Shown here: piece by piece, positions 43,423 to 53,641 of the stretch | How the letters are laid out: each line of letters starts with the position of its first letter | How positions within the stretch are numbered: position 1 is the stretch's first letter | Assembly (NCBI RefSeq): GCF_030151385.1 | Contig: NZ_JASLDS010000049.1 | Coordinates: 1-64,000 of the forward strand | Source of the DNA: Soonwooa sp. | GTDB lineage: Bacteria > Bacteroidota > Bacteroidia > Flavobacteriales > Weeksellaceae | Length of the DNA stretch: 64,000 bases | Reading direction: 5' to 3' | Position numbers and translations under genes: made by a program | Notes under the pieces: generated by a model | The model's database searches: none | Seen by the model: the letters and a program-made list of their open reading frames with translations, nothing else | What the model was told of the DNA's origin: nothing

Positions 43423-44556
43423 ATGGAAGAAAAAATATGGTTGTCACCTCCTCACTTAGGAGGAGCTGAAATAAATTATATTCAAGAGGCTTTTGATCAA
43501 AACTGGATCACTACACAAGGTTCAAACGTTGATGGTTTTGAAGATGATCTTGAGTTTTTTTTAGGTGGTAGCGTACATGTATCTGCTGTAACGTCAGGTA
43601 CAGCGGCTATTCATCTTGCGTTAATGCTGTTAGGTGTTAAGGATGGGGATGAGGTAATTTGTCAGAGTTTTACATTTGTAGCCTCTGCTAACCCAATTAT
43701 TTATTTAGGCGCAATACCTATTTTTGTTGACAGTGAGCGAGAAACCTGGAATATGGATCCAGAGTTTTTGGAGAAAGCGATTCTTTCTAGAATTAATGCC
43801 GGAAAAAAACCTAAAGCAATTATTGTTGTTTGTTTGTTCGGGATGCCATATCAAGTCGAGCGAATAAGAGAAATTGCGGATAAATATAGTATTCCAATTG
43901 TTGAAGATAGTGCGGAAGCTTTAGGTAGTATGTATAAAGGCCAAAAGTGTGGTACTTTTGGTGATTTATCAGTATTGAGTTTTAATGGAAACAAAATAAT
44001 TACAACCTCTGGTGGTGGTGCTTTGGTTACGAGGACTGAAGAACAGAAAGCTAAAGCTGATTTTCTATCTACACAGTCAAAAAATGTAGCACCTCATTAT
44101 GAGCACTCTGAGATTGGATTTAATTATGGTTTAAGTAATATTTGTGCAGGAATTGGTCGGGGACAAATGAAAGTTTTAGATCTTCGTATTATACAAAGAC
44201 GAGAGAACTATTTATTTTATAAGTCTTTTTTGGAAGGAATACCAGGTGTAAAGTTACTGCCGGAACCAGATGAAAATTATTTTAGTAATTATTGGTTGAC
44301 TAATATTTTGATTGATTCTAAAGAGGCGAAATGCAGCAGAGAAGAAGTTCGGATTGCATTGTTAAAAGAGAATATAGAAGTAAGACCATTATGGAAACCA
44401 TTACATTTGCAACCAGTTTTTGAATGTTACCAATATTTTGGAAGTAATGTTTCTGAGGAACTTTTTAGTCAAGGCTTATGTCTTCCTTCAGGTTCTAATT
44501 TAACAATTGAGCAAAAAAATAAAATTGAAAAAGTATTATTGGAACTTTTGGTCTAA
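43423..44556 (+). CDS. DegT/DnrJ/EryC1/StrS-family sugar aminotransferase (PglE-like)
   Basis: A 377-residue PLP enzyme that aminates a keto sugar bound to a nucleotide. The start EKIWLSPPHLGGAEINYI, the segment SAVTSGTAAIHLAL, EDSAEALGSMYKGQKCGTFGD and the Schiff-base lysine in SFNGNKIITTSGGGA are typical. Set between a PglC-like transferase and a long PglF-like dehydratase, it most likely makes a UDP-4-amino-4,6-dideoxy sugar as in bacillosamine synthesis (inference). No PglD-type acetyltransferase gene is next to it. Confidence 0.9.
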   Translation: MEEKIWLSPPHLGGAEINYIQEAFDQNWITTQGSNVDGFEDDLEFFLGGSVHVSAVTSGTAAIHLALMLLGVKDGDEVICQSFTFVASANPIIYLGAIPIFVDSERETWNMDPEFLEKAILSRINAGKKPKAIIVVCLFGMPYQVERIREIADKYSIPIVEDSAEALGSMYKGQKCGTFGDLSVLSFNGNKIITTSGGGALVTRTEEQKAKADFLSTQSKNVAPHYEHSEIGFNYGLSNICAGIGRGQMKVLDLRIIQRRENYLFYKSFLEGIPGVKLLPEPDENYFSNYWLTNILIDSKEAKCSREEVRIALLKENIEVRPLWKPLHLQPVFECYQYFGSNVSEELFSQGLCLPSGSNLTIEQKNKIEKVLLELLV

Positions 44557-44603
44557 AAAAATGTAATGCGTGTGTTTTTTGAGCAGAATTTACAATTTAA
44601 TAA

Positions 44604-46556
44604 ATGATGAAATCAAATATGTTTAATTCTATTTTTGAAAGTAAAATATATAAAGGAGATAATGTGATTGGACTCACTGATATCAAATACCTCCCAAGAT
44701 GGGTGATATTAATTATTGACATTTTGTTTCTTTTTGCTTCACTTGGACTCACTTATTTTGTAGTTTATAAGATTCAAGCCAAGCCTTATGAAGTAATTAA
44801 TATGTCCCAAATTTTTTTGGTGACAATAAGTATTAATGTACTTTTTATGTTTATTTTCAAGACCTATGCAGGTGTTATAAGACATTCTACCTTTATTGAT
44901 TTACTTAAGATTCTTTTAGCTTGTTTTTGTACGTCTATTGTTTTGTTCTCGATTAACTTTTGTTATGTCCAATTTGGGACTGGAAAAATTTTTCTCAATG
45001 CATTTATTGTATTGTATTTTCTTTTTTCAGCAATGTTATTGTTTGTATTTAGGTTAGTGGTTAAGGAGGTTTTTCATTATGCTAGAGAGGTGTCTAGAAG
45101 TCACCTCAAAAAACGTGTTATGGTGCTTGGTATAGATGAGCAGTCTGTTGCAATCGCAAGAGCAATTCTAGATAATCCTAAGTTGCCATATCATGTTGTT
45201 GGATTTGTTTCTCTTAATGAAAATATTACAGGAGGTATTTCTGCGAAGATATTGGGCAAACCTATTTTGAGCAAATCATCTTTTCTTAAGCAAGATAAAG
45301 AGGAGTTAAACATTGAAGATGTTATCCTTATTAAAGAATCTTTATCAAAGGACGAGCTTGATGAATGGATTGGCGTCTTGTTAGAAAAAGATATCAAGAT
45401 ATTGAAGGCTCCAAGTGTTCAAAAGTTGAGAAGTACGGATAATGCTAATTTCATTAAAGCTATTCAAATCGAAGATTTACTAAATAGAAAGCCGATTAAG
45501 CTTGACAATGAAGAAGTTAGAAAAAGACATTATGATAAGGAGGTTTTAATTACGGGGGGTGCAGGATCAATTGGATCTGAGATCATTAATCAGGTTGCAA
45601 AATTTAATCCATCTTTGATTGTCGTTGTTGATCAAGCAGAGACACCACTTTATGAAGTGGAACTAAGTTTAAAAGAAAGATTTCCGCATATTAATTTTAA
45701 GTTTATTTTAGCGGATGTCTCAAATGTTAAGCGCATAGAGCCGTTATTTAAGAAGCATAATTTTTCAATGGTGTATCATGCAGCTGCATATAAGCATGTG
45801 CCTTTAGTAGAAAGTAATCCTCAAGAAGCTGTTCGTGTTAATATTTTAGGATCAAAAAATTTGGCGACATTGTCAAGCAAATATGGGGTAAATAGGTTTG
45901 TAATGGTGTCAACTGATAAAGCCGTTAATCCAACAAACGTGATGGGCGCTACAAAGAGAGTAGCTGAATTGTTTGTGCAGTCATTACAAAATCTCCCAGA
46001 AAATAAAACTAAGTTTATTACAACCCGTTTTGGAAATGTATTGGGATCCAATGGATCGGTTATACCGCATTTCAAAAAACAAATAGAGAAAGGTGGGCCA
46101 ATAACAATTACGCATCCTGATATTGTTCGTTATTTTATGACAATTCCCGAAGCTTGCGAGCTTGTTCTGCATGCTGGAACTATGGGGAATGGTGGTGAGA
46201 TCTATGTATTTGATATGGGACAACCTGTGAAGATTTTGGACTTGGCAACACGTATGATTAAGCTTTCTGGTTTTGAGCCTGAGACAGATATTAAAATTAT
46301 TTACACCGGACTAAGACCTGGAGAAAAGTTATATGAGGAATTGCTGAGTGATGATACTAAAACATTGCCAACACAGCACGATAAAATCTTAATTTCTAAA
46401 GATCCAGTTATGAAATTTGAAGAAATTGATCAATTGTTGTGTTTTATGCTAAGTTCCTTAGAGACAGATACAAAATTTGAAATAGTTGCAAAAATTAAGC
46501 ATATTGTCAAGGAGTTTAAGAGTAATAATTCTGAGTACGAATCGTTAGATAAATAA
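44604..46556 (+). CDS. Long-form nucleotide-sugar 4,6-dehydratase (CapD/WbpM/PglF type)
   Basis: A 650-residue membrane-bound SDR. Four N-terminal membrane helices (about residues 30-155) precede a nucleotide-binding-like middle domain and the dehydratase domain, with ITGGAGSIGSEIINQVA near residue 315, YHAAAYKHVPLVESNP and STDKAVNPTNVMGATKR, where Met replaces Tyr before the catalytic Lys, as in WbpM and PglF. It converts UDP-GlcNAc (or a similar donor) to a 4-keto-6-deoxy product, the likely substrate of the preceding aminotransferase. A second, short 4,6-dehydratase occurs at 54.7 kb. Confidence 0.93.
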   Translation: MMKSNMFNSIFESKIYKGDNVIGLTDIKYLPRWVILIIDILFLFASLGLTYFVVYKIQAKPYEVINMSQIFLVTISINVLFMFIFKTYAGVIRHSTFIDLLKILLACFCTSIVLFSINFCYVQFGTGKIFLNAFIVLYFLFSAMLLFVFRLVVKEVFHYAREVSRSHLKKRVMVLGIDEQSVAIARAILDNPKLPYHVVGFVSLNENITGGISAKILGKPILSKSSFLKQDKEELNIEDVILIKESLSKDELDEWIGVLLEKDIKILKAPSVQKLRSTDNANFIKAIQIEDLLNRKPIKLDNEEVRKRHYDKEVLITGGAGSIGSEIINQVAKFNPSLIVVVDQAETPLYEVELSLKERFPHINFKFILADVSNVKRIEPLFKKHNFSMVYHAAAYKHVPLVESNPQEAVRVNILGSKNLATLSSKYGVNRFVMVSTDKAVNPTNVMGATKRVAELFVQSLQNLPENKTKFITTRFGNVLGSNGSVIPHFKKQIEKGGPITITHPDIVRYFMTIPEACELVLHAGTMGNGGEIYVFDMGQPVKILDLATRMIKLSGFEPETDIKIIYTGLRPGEKLYEELLSDDTKTLPTQHDKILISKDPVMKFEEIDQLLCFMLSSLETDTKFEIVAKIKHIVKEFKSNNSEYESLDK

Positions 46557-46564
46557 GTTTATGT

Positions 46565-46572
46565 TATATTTG
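46565..46572 (+). promoter_or_regulatory. Candidate internal -7 box before the export genes
   Basis: TATATTTG, 24 bases before the ATG at 46597 and just after the dehydratase stop; a TTA 17 bases upstream could serve as a weak -33 box. The ORF extension starting at 46561 would overlap the box. Confidence 0.45.
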
Positions 46573-46596
46573 CAAAATTGTATATTAAATATAAGT

Positions 46597-47394
46597 ATGA
46601 ATAGAAAAATAAAAGTTTTATTGCTTTGCGGTCTTATTGGTCTTACTTCTTGTAAAACTAAAGAAAAGCCAAGCGAGATTAATTATATGCAAAATATTGA
46701 ACAAGTTGCAACAGATATCTCAAATAAAATGCAAGTTAATACAATACAGAAAGGAGATTATCTAAATATTTTTGTGTCTGCTAAAGATATGAAAGTTGTT
46801 AAAATGTTTAATCAAAACTATTTTTCGGGAGAAGTGGTACAGTCATCTGTTTCTGGTACTACATCTTCTACTGCTCCTACTTATATTGTTGATGCTAATG
46901 GTGAAATAGATTTTCCTGTTTTAGGAAAAATTAATGTTCTTGATAAGACTTTGCTTCAACTCCAAGATGAAATAAAAAGGAGTATTAGTGCATATGTAAT
47001 CAATCCTTCGGTTACTATAAAAATAACTAATTATAAGGTTGTAGTATTAGGTGAAGTTAATAAACCTGGTCAATATATTATTCCTGAAGGTCAATCTACA
47101 CTTCTTAACGCATTGGGACTTGCAGGCGATGTAACAATATATGCGAAACGAAATGATATCCTTGTGGTTAGAAATGAAAATGGAATTATAACAAAAGAAC
47201 GCATTAATTTGATGGATGCTAATTTTATAAATTCACCATATTTTCAATTAAAACAAAATGACGTTATTTACGTATCTTCGAATCAAACAAAAGAAAAGAT
47301 TGCTAAACAAGATCCAAATACTGGAATTTACATGGCTGTAGCTGGAATGGTTATTGGTCTAGCTGGTATCTTTATTACAATTTTTAAAAAATAA
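46597..47394 (+). CDS. Outer-membrane polysaccharide export (OPX/Wza-family) lipoprotein
   Basis: A 265-residue lipoprotein. The signal peptide ends in the lipobox LTSC, with Cys19. A Poly_export domain (QVNTIQKGDYLNIFVSAKDM and YIVDANGEIDFPVLGKINV) is followed by a SLBB domain (VVVLGEVNKPGQYIIPEG) and a C-terminal membrane helix (YMAVAGMVIGLAGIFITIF). It is the outer-membrane channel for capsule or exopolysaccharide. It is shorter than E. coli Wza, as usual in Bacteroidota, and is paired with the Wzc-like gene 18 bases downstream. Confidence 0.92.
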   Translation: MNRKIKVLLLCGLIGLTSCKTKEKPSEINYMQNIEQVATDISNKMQVNTIQKGDYLNIFVSAKDMKVVKMFNQNYFSGEVVQSSVSGTTSSTAPTYIVDANGEIDFPVLGKINVLDKTLLQLQDEIKRSISAYVINPSVTIKITNYKVVVLGEVNKPGQYIIPEGQSTLLNALGLAGDVTIYAKRNDILVVRNENGIITKERINLMDANFINSPYFQLKQNDVIYVSSNQTKEKIAKQDPNTGIYMAVAGMVIGLAGIFITIFKK

Positions 47395-47412
47395 TTATTT
47401 TAATTCTAATTG

Positions 47413-49785
47413 ATGAGTTCTTCTAAAACTGAAATTAATTCTTCGGACGAAATTAATGTTCGCGAAATTATCAAACCTTACATTAATAAATGGAAATGGT
47501 TTGTGTTTTCCGTGATTTGTGCTGTTTTTCTTGCTTTTTTTTATATTAAAACGACCCCATCTGTTTACGAAATTCAATCAACTGTATTGATTCGTGATGT
47601 TAAAAAATCTGCTTTGGATTTTGGGGCTATCGCAGATTTATCTAGTTTTGGGGGGAAAAGTTCAAGTACGATTAATAACGAGTTAGAAATTTTTAAATCT
47701 AAGAAATTAATTAAGACTGTTGCGGAGCGATATGATTTTCAAATAAAGTTGTTTTCAGAAAAGGATATGTTGAAGCAAGAAATTTTTGCGTCATCATCTC
47801 CAATCATGATTAAATTGATTAATGAAAAAAATGTAGAAAAGTATAATTTATTAAAGAAAAGGATTAAACCGGTTAAGATAAAACTGTCTGGGGATAAAAT
47901 TGAGTTAAGTGGGGAAGATTTTTCTCAACCATTTATTGCTTCTTATAATAAAACGATAAGCTTACCCTTTGCCAATATTATCATTGTTAAAAACCCGAAA
48001 TTCAAGGAGATTTATAAATCAAGATTAGGAGATTTATCATTTGAATATTATAATATAGATAAAACTGTTTCTTCTTTGCAAAAAGATTTGGATGTTAAGT
48101 TGGTTGATAAGGAGGCAACTATTGTCGGATTAGAAGCTAAGCAAGCCAATATTGAAAAAGGAAAGGTTTTTGTAAATGGTTTAATTGATGCATTTAATCA
48201 TGATGCAATAGTTGATAAAAATTCGGAATCTCAGAAAACAATTGAATTTATCGATTCTAGGATTAATATTATTTCTAAAGAATTAGGAGAAGTCGAAAAT
48301 GAAAAAGAAAGATTTAAGAAAAATAATAATATAGTAGATATAGTTGAAGAAACTAAGCTCAACTTAGAAACTACTACTAAAACTAGATTGGAATTAGTAA
48401 ATGCAGATGCTCAGTTAGAATTAAATAACAATCTCATTGGTTATTTGTCAAAACAAGGTAGTAACCAGGTATTACCATCAGCTGTTGGCTTAAGTAATCC
48501 AACAGCATCTGCGAATATAACTTTATATAATGAGTTAATTTTACAAAGAAATAAATTGTTAGAAAATGCCACAACGCAGAATCCAGCCGTTGTGGAATTA
48601 ACTAAAGAAATTTCAAATGTTAGAGCTGCAGTCTTGGATAATTTAGTTAAAAATAGATCAAACGTTGAAGCTTTAAGAAATCAATTGCAAAGTGAACTAA
48701 CTTCTACTAATTCAAAGATTAGTAAAGTCCCAATGCAAGAAAAATTATTTAGAAGTATTGAAAGACAGCAAGCTATTAAAGAAAGTTTATTTCTTATTCT
48801 TTTGCAAAAAAGAGAGGAATCTGCAATTGCATTAGCTAATACTACTCCTAAAGCTAAAGTAGTTGATGATGCTTATCCTAGTGAAAAACCAATTTCACCT
48901 AAAAAATTAGTGGTTTTATTAGCTGCTTTGATTTGTGGTATGGCGGTTCCATTTGCTATAATCTATATTAGAGAATTGTTTAATAATAAAATTAGATCAA
49001 AGCATGATTTGGAACGACAAACAAATACTACTATTTTAGGAGAATTACCAAGGATAGTAAAAGGTAGTCCGGAGATTGTACAGCCTAATGATTTGTCACC
49101 TCTGGCAGAGGCATTTAGAATTTTGATTACAAATTTGAATTTTATGCTTCCTAAAAAAGATAAGGGAAAAACTATTTTTGTAACATCATCAATAAAAGGA
49201 GAGGGGAAGACTTTTACTTCTGTTAACTTAGCGCTTACTCTTGCCACATCTAAAGTAAAAGTTATTATTATTGGAGCTGATATCCGAAATCCACAATTAC
49301 AGAGGTATAATACAAGTAGAAAAGGCCTAGAAGGACTAACAGAGTATTTACACGATACTACAACAAATATCAAGGACATAACGCATGTTTCAAGTTTTAA
49401 TCCCAATCTTGATGTAATTTATTCTGGTAGTATTCCTCCAAATCCTACCGAGCTATTAAGTAATGGTAGAATAGACAATCTGATTGAAAATCTGAAGGGT
49501 TTATATGATTATATTATTGTTGACACAGCACCATTAATGTTAGTGACGGATTCTTTACTGTTCTCATATCTTGCTGATGTAACATTATATGTTACTAGAT
49601 CTGGGTTTACAGAAAATAATATTATTAATTTTGCAAATGATACTATACAGAATGGTAAGATTAATAATGTTGGTTTCGTTGTGAACGATGTTTCAAAGGA
49701 AAATTTTGGTTATGGTAATAAATATGGTTATGGCTATAATCAATCTGAAGAGAAATCATGGTTGCAAAAACTTCTTGGGAAATAG
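47413..49785 (+). CDS. Wzc-type polysaccharide co-polymerase and tyrosine autokinase
   Basis: A 790-residue inner-membrane protein. It has a membrane helix near residue 32-50, a long periplasmic coiled-coil-rich part with a Wzz domain, a second helix near 495-515, and a cytoplasmic BY-kinase domain with Walker A SSIKGEGKTFTSVNLAL, Walker A' VIIIGADIRNP and Walker B YIIVDTAPLML. The C-terminus carries a Tyr cluster, FGYGNKYGYGYNQ, the usual autophosphorylation site. It controls chain length and export together with the OPX protein. The ATG at 47413 is preferred to an overlapping TTG at 47410. Confidence 0.94.
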   Translation: MSSSKTEINSSDEINVREIIKPYINKWKWFVFSVICAVFLAFFYIKTTPSVYEIQSTVLIRDVKKSALDFGAIADLSSFGGKSSSTINNELEIFKSKKLIKTVAERYDFQIKLFSEKDMLKQEIFASSSPIMIKLINEKNVEKYNLLKKRIKPVKIKLSGDKIELSGEDFSQPFIASYNKTISLPFANIIIVKNPKFKEIYKSRLGDLSFEYYNIDKTVSSLQKDLDVKLVDKEATIVGLEAKQANIEKGKVFVNGLIDAFNHDAIVDKNSESQKTIEFIDSRINIISKELGEVENEKERFKKNNNIVDIVEETKLNLETTTKTRLELVNADAQLELNNNLIGYLSKQGSNQVLPSAVGLSNPTASANITLYNELILQRNKLLENATTQNPAVVELTKEISNVRAAVLDNLVKNRSNVEALRNQLQSELTSTNSKISKVPMQEKLFRSIERQQAIKESLFLILLQKREESAIALANTTPKAKVVDDAYPSEKPISPKKLVVLLAALICGMAVPFAIIYIRELFNNKIRSKHDLERQTNTTILGELPRIVKGSPEIVQPNDLSPLAEAFRILITNLNFMLPKKDKGKTIFVTSSIKGEGKTFTSVNLALTLATSKVKVIIIGADIRNPQLQRYNTSRKGLEGLTEYLHDTTTNIKDITHVSSFNPNLDVIYSGSIPPNPTELLSNGRIDNLIENLKGLYDYIIVDTAPLMLVTDSLLFSYLADVTLYVTRSGFTENNIINFANDTIQNGKINNVGFVVNDVSKENFGYGNKYGYGYNQSEEKSWLQKLLGK

Positions 49786-49787
49786 CA

Positions 49788-51101
49788 ATGAAAGCCCTAT
49801 TTTCTAAATTTTTTCAAAATAATTTTTTTCGAGATAGCTTTTGGGCACTGTTAGGAAGTGTAATACTGAGAGGGTCAGCATTAGTATCTTCCATTATGCT
49901 TGCTCATATTTTGCAGAAAACAACCTTTGGAGAATTTAACTCATTGAAAAACACCTTGACCACATTGGCTGTTTTTACAACTTTTGGTTTAGGATACACA
50001 TCGACAAAGTTTGTTTCTGATTTTTTACATTCGAAAAAAGCAAATTTGGAAAAGATTGTTTTGCAAATTTATTCGATCACCTTTGTATTTAGTGGTGTTG
50101 TTTCACTTTTATTATTTATATTTTCAAATGATATCTCAGTGTTTTATTATAAAAATGCTGATTTTTCGAATGAGATTAAATTACTAGCTGCATGGGTGGT
50201 TTTGACTGCAATTACAACCTCTCAAAGTGGAATTATAGGTGGTCTAGGAATTTTTAAGAAGTTGTCATTTGTAAACGTTTTAATGGGAATTATAACAATT
50301 ATTGTTTTACCCATATTTTCATATACAAATGGTCTGATAGGTGCTTGTACTGCCTTATTAATAATACAATTTTTGAATTGTATCTTTAATTATTTTTTAA
50401 TATCTAAAGAATTAAAACTTCTTGGAAATAATCGTATCAATAATACTAATTATACTGTAAATTATAAAGAAATTTTGCTTTTTTCAACTCCATTAACACT
50501 TATAGAAGCATTCTTTTCTATATTTCTATGGTTGAATTATTTTTTGCTTCAGAATTACCAAAATTATGATGAAGTTGCGATTTATTCTGCGGCAATGCAG
50601 TGGTATGTTGTTTTATTATTTATTCCATCAGTTTTACGTAATGTAATATTGTCATATTTTTCACGGGATGAAGAGGCGACAAGAGCTAGTGTTTTGAAAA
50701 ATGCAATTTTAATTTCGGGATTTACCACTTTGATTCCTGCAGTCATTGTATTTATTTTCGCGCCGTATATCTCCGCAATGTATGGTAAGTCATTTACAGA
50801 ATTAACAACAGTCCTAAGAATTATTGTATTTATACCTGTTTTTTCAAGTATTGTGAACGTTTTAGAACAATTTTTATTTTCTATTTCTAAAAACTGGATG
50901 GTTTTTATAATTTGCTTTATAAAAGATTCTTTCACCTTTTTATGCTTTGCTTATTTTGTTTTCTTTTTGAATATTAAACAAGGAGCAATTTATTTAACAG
51001 GTGCATATTTATTTATGAACTTTTTGGCTGCTCTAGTATACATGGTCATTTATTTTAGGACTGGAACTTTTAAACAGTATTTGGAAGTTAGTAAAATTTA
51101 G
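49788..51101 (+). CDS. wzx: Wzx-type oligosaccharide flippase
   Basis: A 437-residue MOP-superfamily membrane protein with about twelve helices; the N-terminal part FWALLGSVILRGSALVSSIMLAHIL followed by FGEFNSLKNTLTTLAVFTTFGLG (both split) is the usual polysaccharide-synthesis family start. It would flip undecaprenyl-linked repeat units across the inner membrane. The ATG at 49788 lies two bases after the Wzc stop; the longer frame overlaps that gene. Confidence 0.88.
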   Translation: MKALFSKFFQNNFFRDSFWALLGSVILRGSALVSSIMLAHILQKTTFGEFNSLKNTLTTLAVFTTFGLGYTSTKFVSDFLHSKKANLEKIVLQIYSITFVFSGVVSLLLFIFSNDISVFYYKNADFSNEIKLLAAWVVLTAITTSQSGIIGGLGIFKKLSFVNVLMGIITIIVLPIFSYTNGLIGACTALLIIQFLNCIFNYFLISKELKLLGNNRINNTNYTVNYKEILLFSTPLTLIEAFFSIFLWLNYFLLQNYQNYDEVAIYSAAMQWYVVLLFIPSVLRNVILSYFSRDEEATRASVLKNAILISGFTTLIPAVIVFIFAPYISAMYGKSFTELTTVLRIIVFIPVFSSIVNVLEQFLFSISKNWMVFIICFIKDSFTFLCFAYFVFFLNIKQGAIYLTGAYLFMNFLAALVYMVIYFRTGTFKQYLEVSKI

Positions 51102-51109
51102 AATTAAAA

Positions 51110-52450
51110 ATGGGTAAAATTTTTGCATTTATCATAGTAATTTTGGGTTTTTTTATTGCGTATTTCGCTCCTGATAGATATGAATACTCTTATAGTATAA
51201 TCTGTGGGATTGTTTATGCAATTATTATCATTATGTATTATGTAGTTCGTAAGAAGGATAATTATTTTGATTTTGATTCGCTTTTCTTTTTTACACTATT
51301 TTTTGTGACTTTGTATTATCCCATCTTTATGTATGAAACGGATGCAACAAGGTATGTTTTCTTTTTGTTTCCTTTTGATTATCATGTTATTCCTAAATCT
51401 TCATCATTAGCAGTTCTTGGTGCTGCATGTTATATCTTCGGTTCTCTATTTGTTAAGAATAGTCAAGAAACAAAAAAGGTGACAGAAGTAGAACAGCAGG
51501 ATTATAGACCTATTAAAACCAAGAAATTCTATTCAATTGCTCTAGTTTTATTTGTTTTATATGTTTTGACTGGAGGTTATCAAGAGTTAAGGTCTGTTTA
51601 CTTTGGAGGTAATTATGAAGCAAATGTTGTAGCAAAGTATATTAATCTTTTTTGTCCACCATTTTTGTTTGCAGGTATTATCTGTGATTTTTATAACATG
51701 AAAAATCTATCTCCAAAGAAGTTTCAACTAAAGAAGATTAGTAAAATTGCCTACATTTCTATTGGTATTATAGTATTAGGATTAGTTTTTGCTGGAAGTA
51801 GAACAATTCCTCTACAAGTAATATTAATGATTTTTGGTTTGTATTCTTTACTATATAGGAAGATATCCTTACTTAGATTTTTTACATTTATTATTGTAGG
51901 TCTCACTATAATGTTTACAATTGTTGTTAGTAGAGGTTATAACCAAGATAGCAAATATTCTGCTGCCGATGTTGTAATGGACTTAATCATTAACAACAGA
52001 AACAATTTTTTGGCTGTTGAGGAAGTTAATAATCATGGCTTTACGTATGGAACATCATTATTGTCTCAGTTTGTAGCACCTGTACCATTTTTTCAAAATT
52101 TATTACTAGAGATGGGACTTAAAGAACAGGATATCACATCTCAAAAACTTTTTACATATTTGACTTATGAAGAATTAGCTAAATTTTATGGAGTTGGCAC
52201 AACTATCATCGCTGATGTTTATATCGCCTATGGAGAAATTGGAATATTCTTTTTTATGGCTTTTCTTGGATATTTTATTAATAAAAATAGAGTAAATTCT
52301 CAGAATAGTATTTTTTCCATGACTATATATGGGGTTCTCATTTCTTATGCAGTATATCTAGCAAGAGCAGAATACTTTTTTTTTATGAGGTATTTAATTT
52401 GGACCTTAGTAGTTGTTTTCTTTGCAACAAAAAAAATTAAATTTACTTAA
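51110..52450 (+). CDS. wzy: Wzy-like polysaccharide repeat-unit polymerase
   Basis: A 446-residue membrane protein with about eleven helices and a large periplasmic loop (near residues 300-370, including FTYGTSLLSQFVAPVPFF). It shows the O-antigen polymerase (oligosaccharide repeat unit polymerase) pattern: VFAGSRTIPLQVILMIFGL and a late YIAYGEIGIFFFMAFLG. It would join flipped units into the chain. Family members are highly divergent, so the call leans on topology and its position directly after the flippase. Confidence 0.82.
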   Translation: MGKIFAFIIVILGFFIAYFAPDRYEYSYSIICGIVYAIIIIMYYVVRKKDNYFDFDSLFFFTLFFVTLYYPIFMYETDATRYVFFLFPFDYHVIPKSSSLAVLGAACYIFGSLFVKNSQETKKVTEVEQQDYRPIKTKKFYSIALVLFVLYVLTGGYQELRSVYFGGNYEANVVAKYINLFCPPFLFAGIICDFYNMKNLSPKKFQLKKISKIAYISIGIIVLGLVFAGSRTIPLQVILMIFGLYSLLYRKISLLRFFTFIIVGLTIMFTIVVSRGYNQDSKYSAADVVMDLIINNRNNFLAVEEVNNHGFTYGTSLLSQFVAPVPFFQNLLLEMGLKEQDITSQKLFTYLTYEELAKFYGVGTTIIADVYIAYGEIGIFFFMAFLGYFINKNRVNSQNSIFSMTIYGVLISYAVYLARAEYFFFMRYLIWTLVVVFFATKKIKFT

Positions 52451-52495
52451 AGATATTTTCAATATTTTTTAGAATTTAAATATCGATGTATTATT

Positions 52496-53641
52496 ATGAA
52501 GCTTTTGTATTGTATCCCATCCTTATCTACCAGCGGAGGAACTGAGAGGATTTTATTCGAAAAAATTAATTTTCTGATTAGTCATAATATAGATATTATT
52601 GTTGTGACTACAGAAGGTATTAATGAAAAACCTTTTTTTAGTATCGATTCAAGAATTAAAATTGTTGAATTGAATATTAATTTTAATAGTAATTTTAAGG
52701 ATAAGTTATATCGCAAGTACATTAATACACATAAAAAGCTTATTGAATACAAGGCCAAGCTTGAACAAATTCTTGTTTCTGAATCTGTAGATATATGTAT
52801 ATCAACGGGGGCAAAGGAAATAGAGTTTTTATATAAGCTTAAAATGAATTGTAAAAAAATCTGCGAATTGCATTTTTCACAAGAATATCGGAAACAAGCT
52901 TATTTGTCTCGTAATTTAAATTTATTTTGGAAGTTTATTGGTGATTATAGGACAAAGTTATTTATAAAGCAGACTCAAGGTTTAGATGCGTTAGTTGTTT
53001 TAACAAAAGAAGATGAAAAAACCTGGAGACTTACCAATGCAAATGTAATCCAGATTTATAACTTTAGTGCAATTGAGTCAGAGAAGGTCGCTAAACTCAA
53101 TAACAAGGTAGTTATTGCTGTTGGTCGATTAACAGAACAAAAAGGTCTTGATCGACTTATCCAAGCATGGTCTCTTGTTTCGAAAAAAAATAAGGATTGG
53201 ATTTTGAAAATTTATGGAACTGGCGAGCTCGAGGATGAATTGAAATATCAAGCTAGAAGTCTCAATTTAGTAAACTCAATTTCCTTTGAAGGTCAAACCA
53301 AAAATATAACCGAGAAGATTTTAGATAGTTCTATTTTTGCATTATCCTCTAGATATGAGGGATTTCCTTTAGTTCTTTTGGAAAGTATTACTTGCGGAGT
53401 TCCTATAGTTAGTTTTGATTGCAAAACGGGACCAAATGAAATTATTATTAATGATGATTGCGGCATTTTGGTACAAGATTCTAATATAGAGAAGTTTGCA
53501 GAAGCATTAGATGCTCTTATGTGTGATTTTCATTTGAGAGTTGATAAAGGAAGTGCTGCGAAAATAACTTCTGCAAAATTTTCGAAACCATTTATAATGA
53601 ATGAATGGATTCAATTATTTAACAAATTAAGTAGCAAGTAA
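52496..53641 (+). CDS. Glycosyltransferase family 4 (GT-B)
   Basis: A 381-residue cytoplasmic GT4 enzyme with an N-terminal segment ending YCIPSLSTSGGTERI and the C-terminal donor-binding part: VAVGRLTEQKGLDRLIQAWS, IYGTGELEDELK and SSRYEGFPLVLLESITCGVPIV, which contains the E-x7-E motif. It adds one sugar of the repeat unit; donor and acceptor are not evident. Its stop overlaps the next ATG by one base. Confidence 0.9.
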   Translation: MKLLYCIPSLSTSGGTERILFEKINFLISHNIDIIVVTTEGINEKPFFSIDSRIKIVELNINFNSNFKDKLYRKYINTHKKLIEYKAKLEQILVSESVDICISTGAKEIEFLYKLKMNCKKICELHFSQEYRKQAYLSRNLNLFWKFIGDYRTKLFIKQTQGLDALVVLTKEDEKTWRLTNANVIQIYNFSAIESEKVAKLNNKVVIAVGRLTEQKGLDRLIQAWSLVSKKNKDWILKIYGTGELEDELKYQARSLNLVNSISFEGQTKNITEKILDSSIFALSSRYEGFPLVLLESITCGVPIVSFDCKTGPNEIIINDDCGILVQDSNIEKFAEALDALMCDFHLRVDKGSAAKITSAKFSKPFIMNEWIQLFNKLSSK

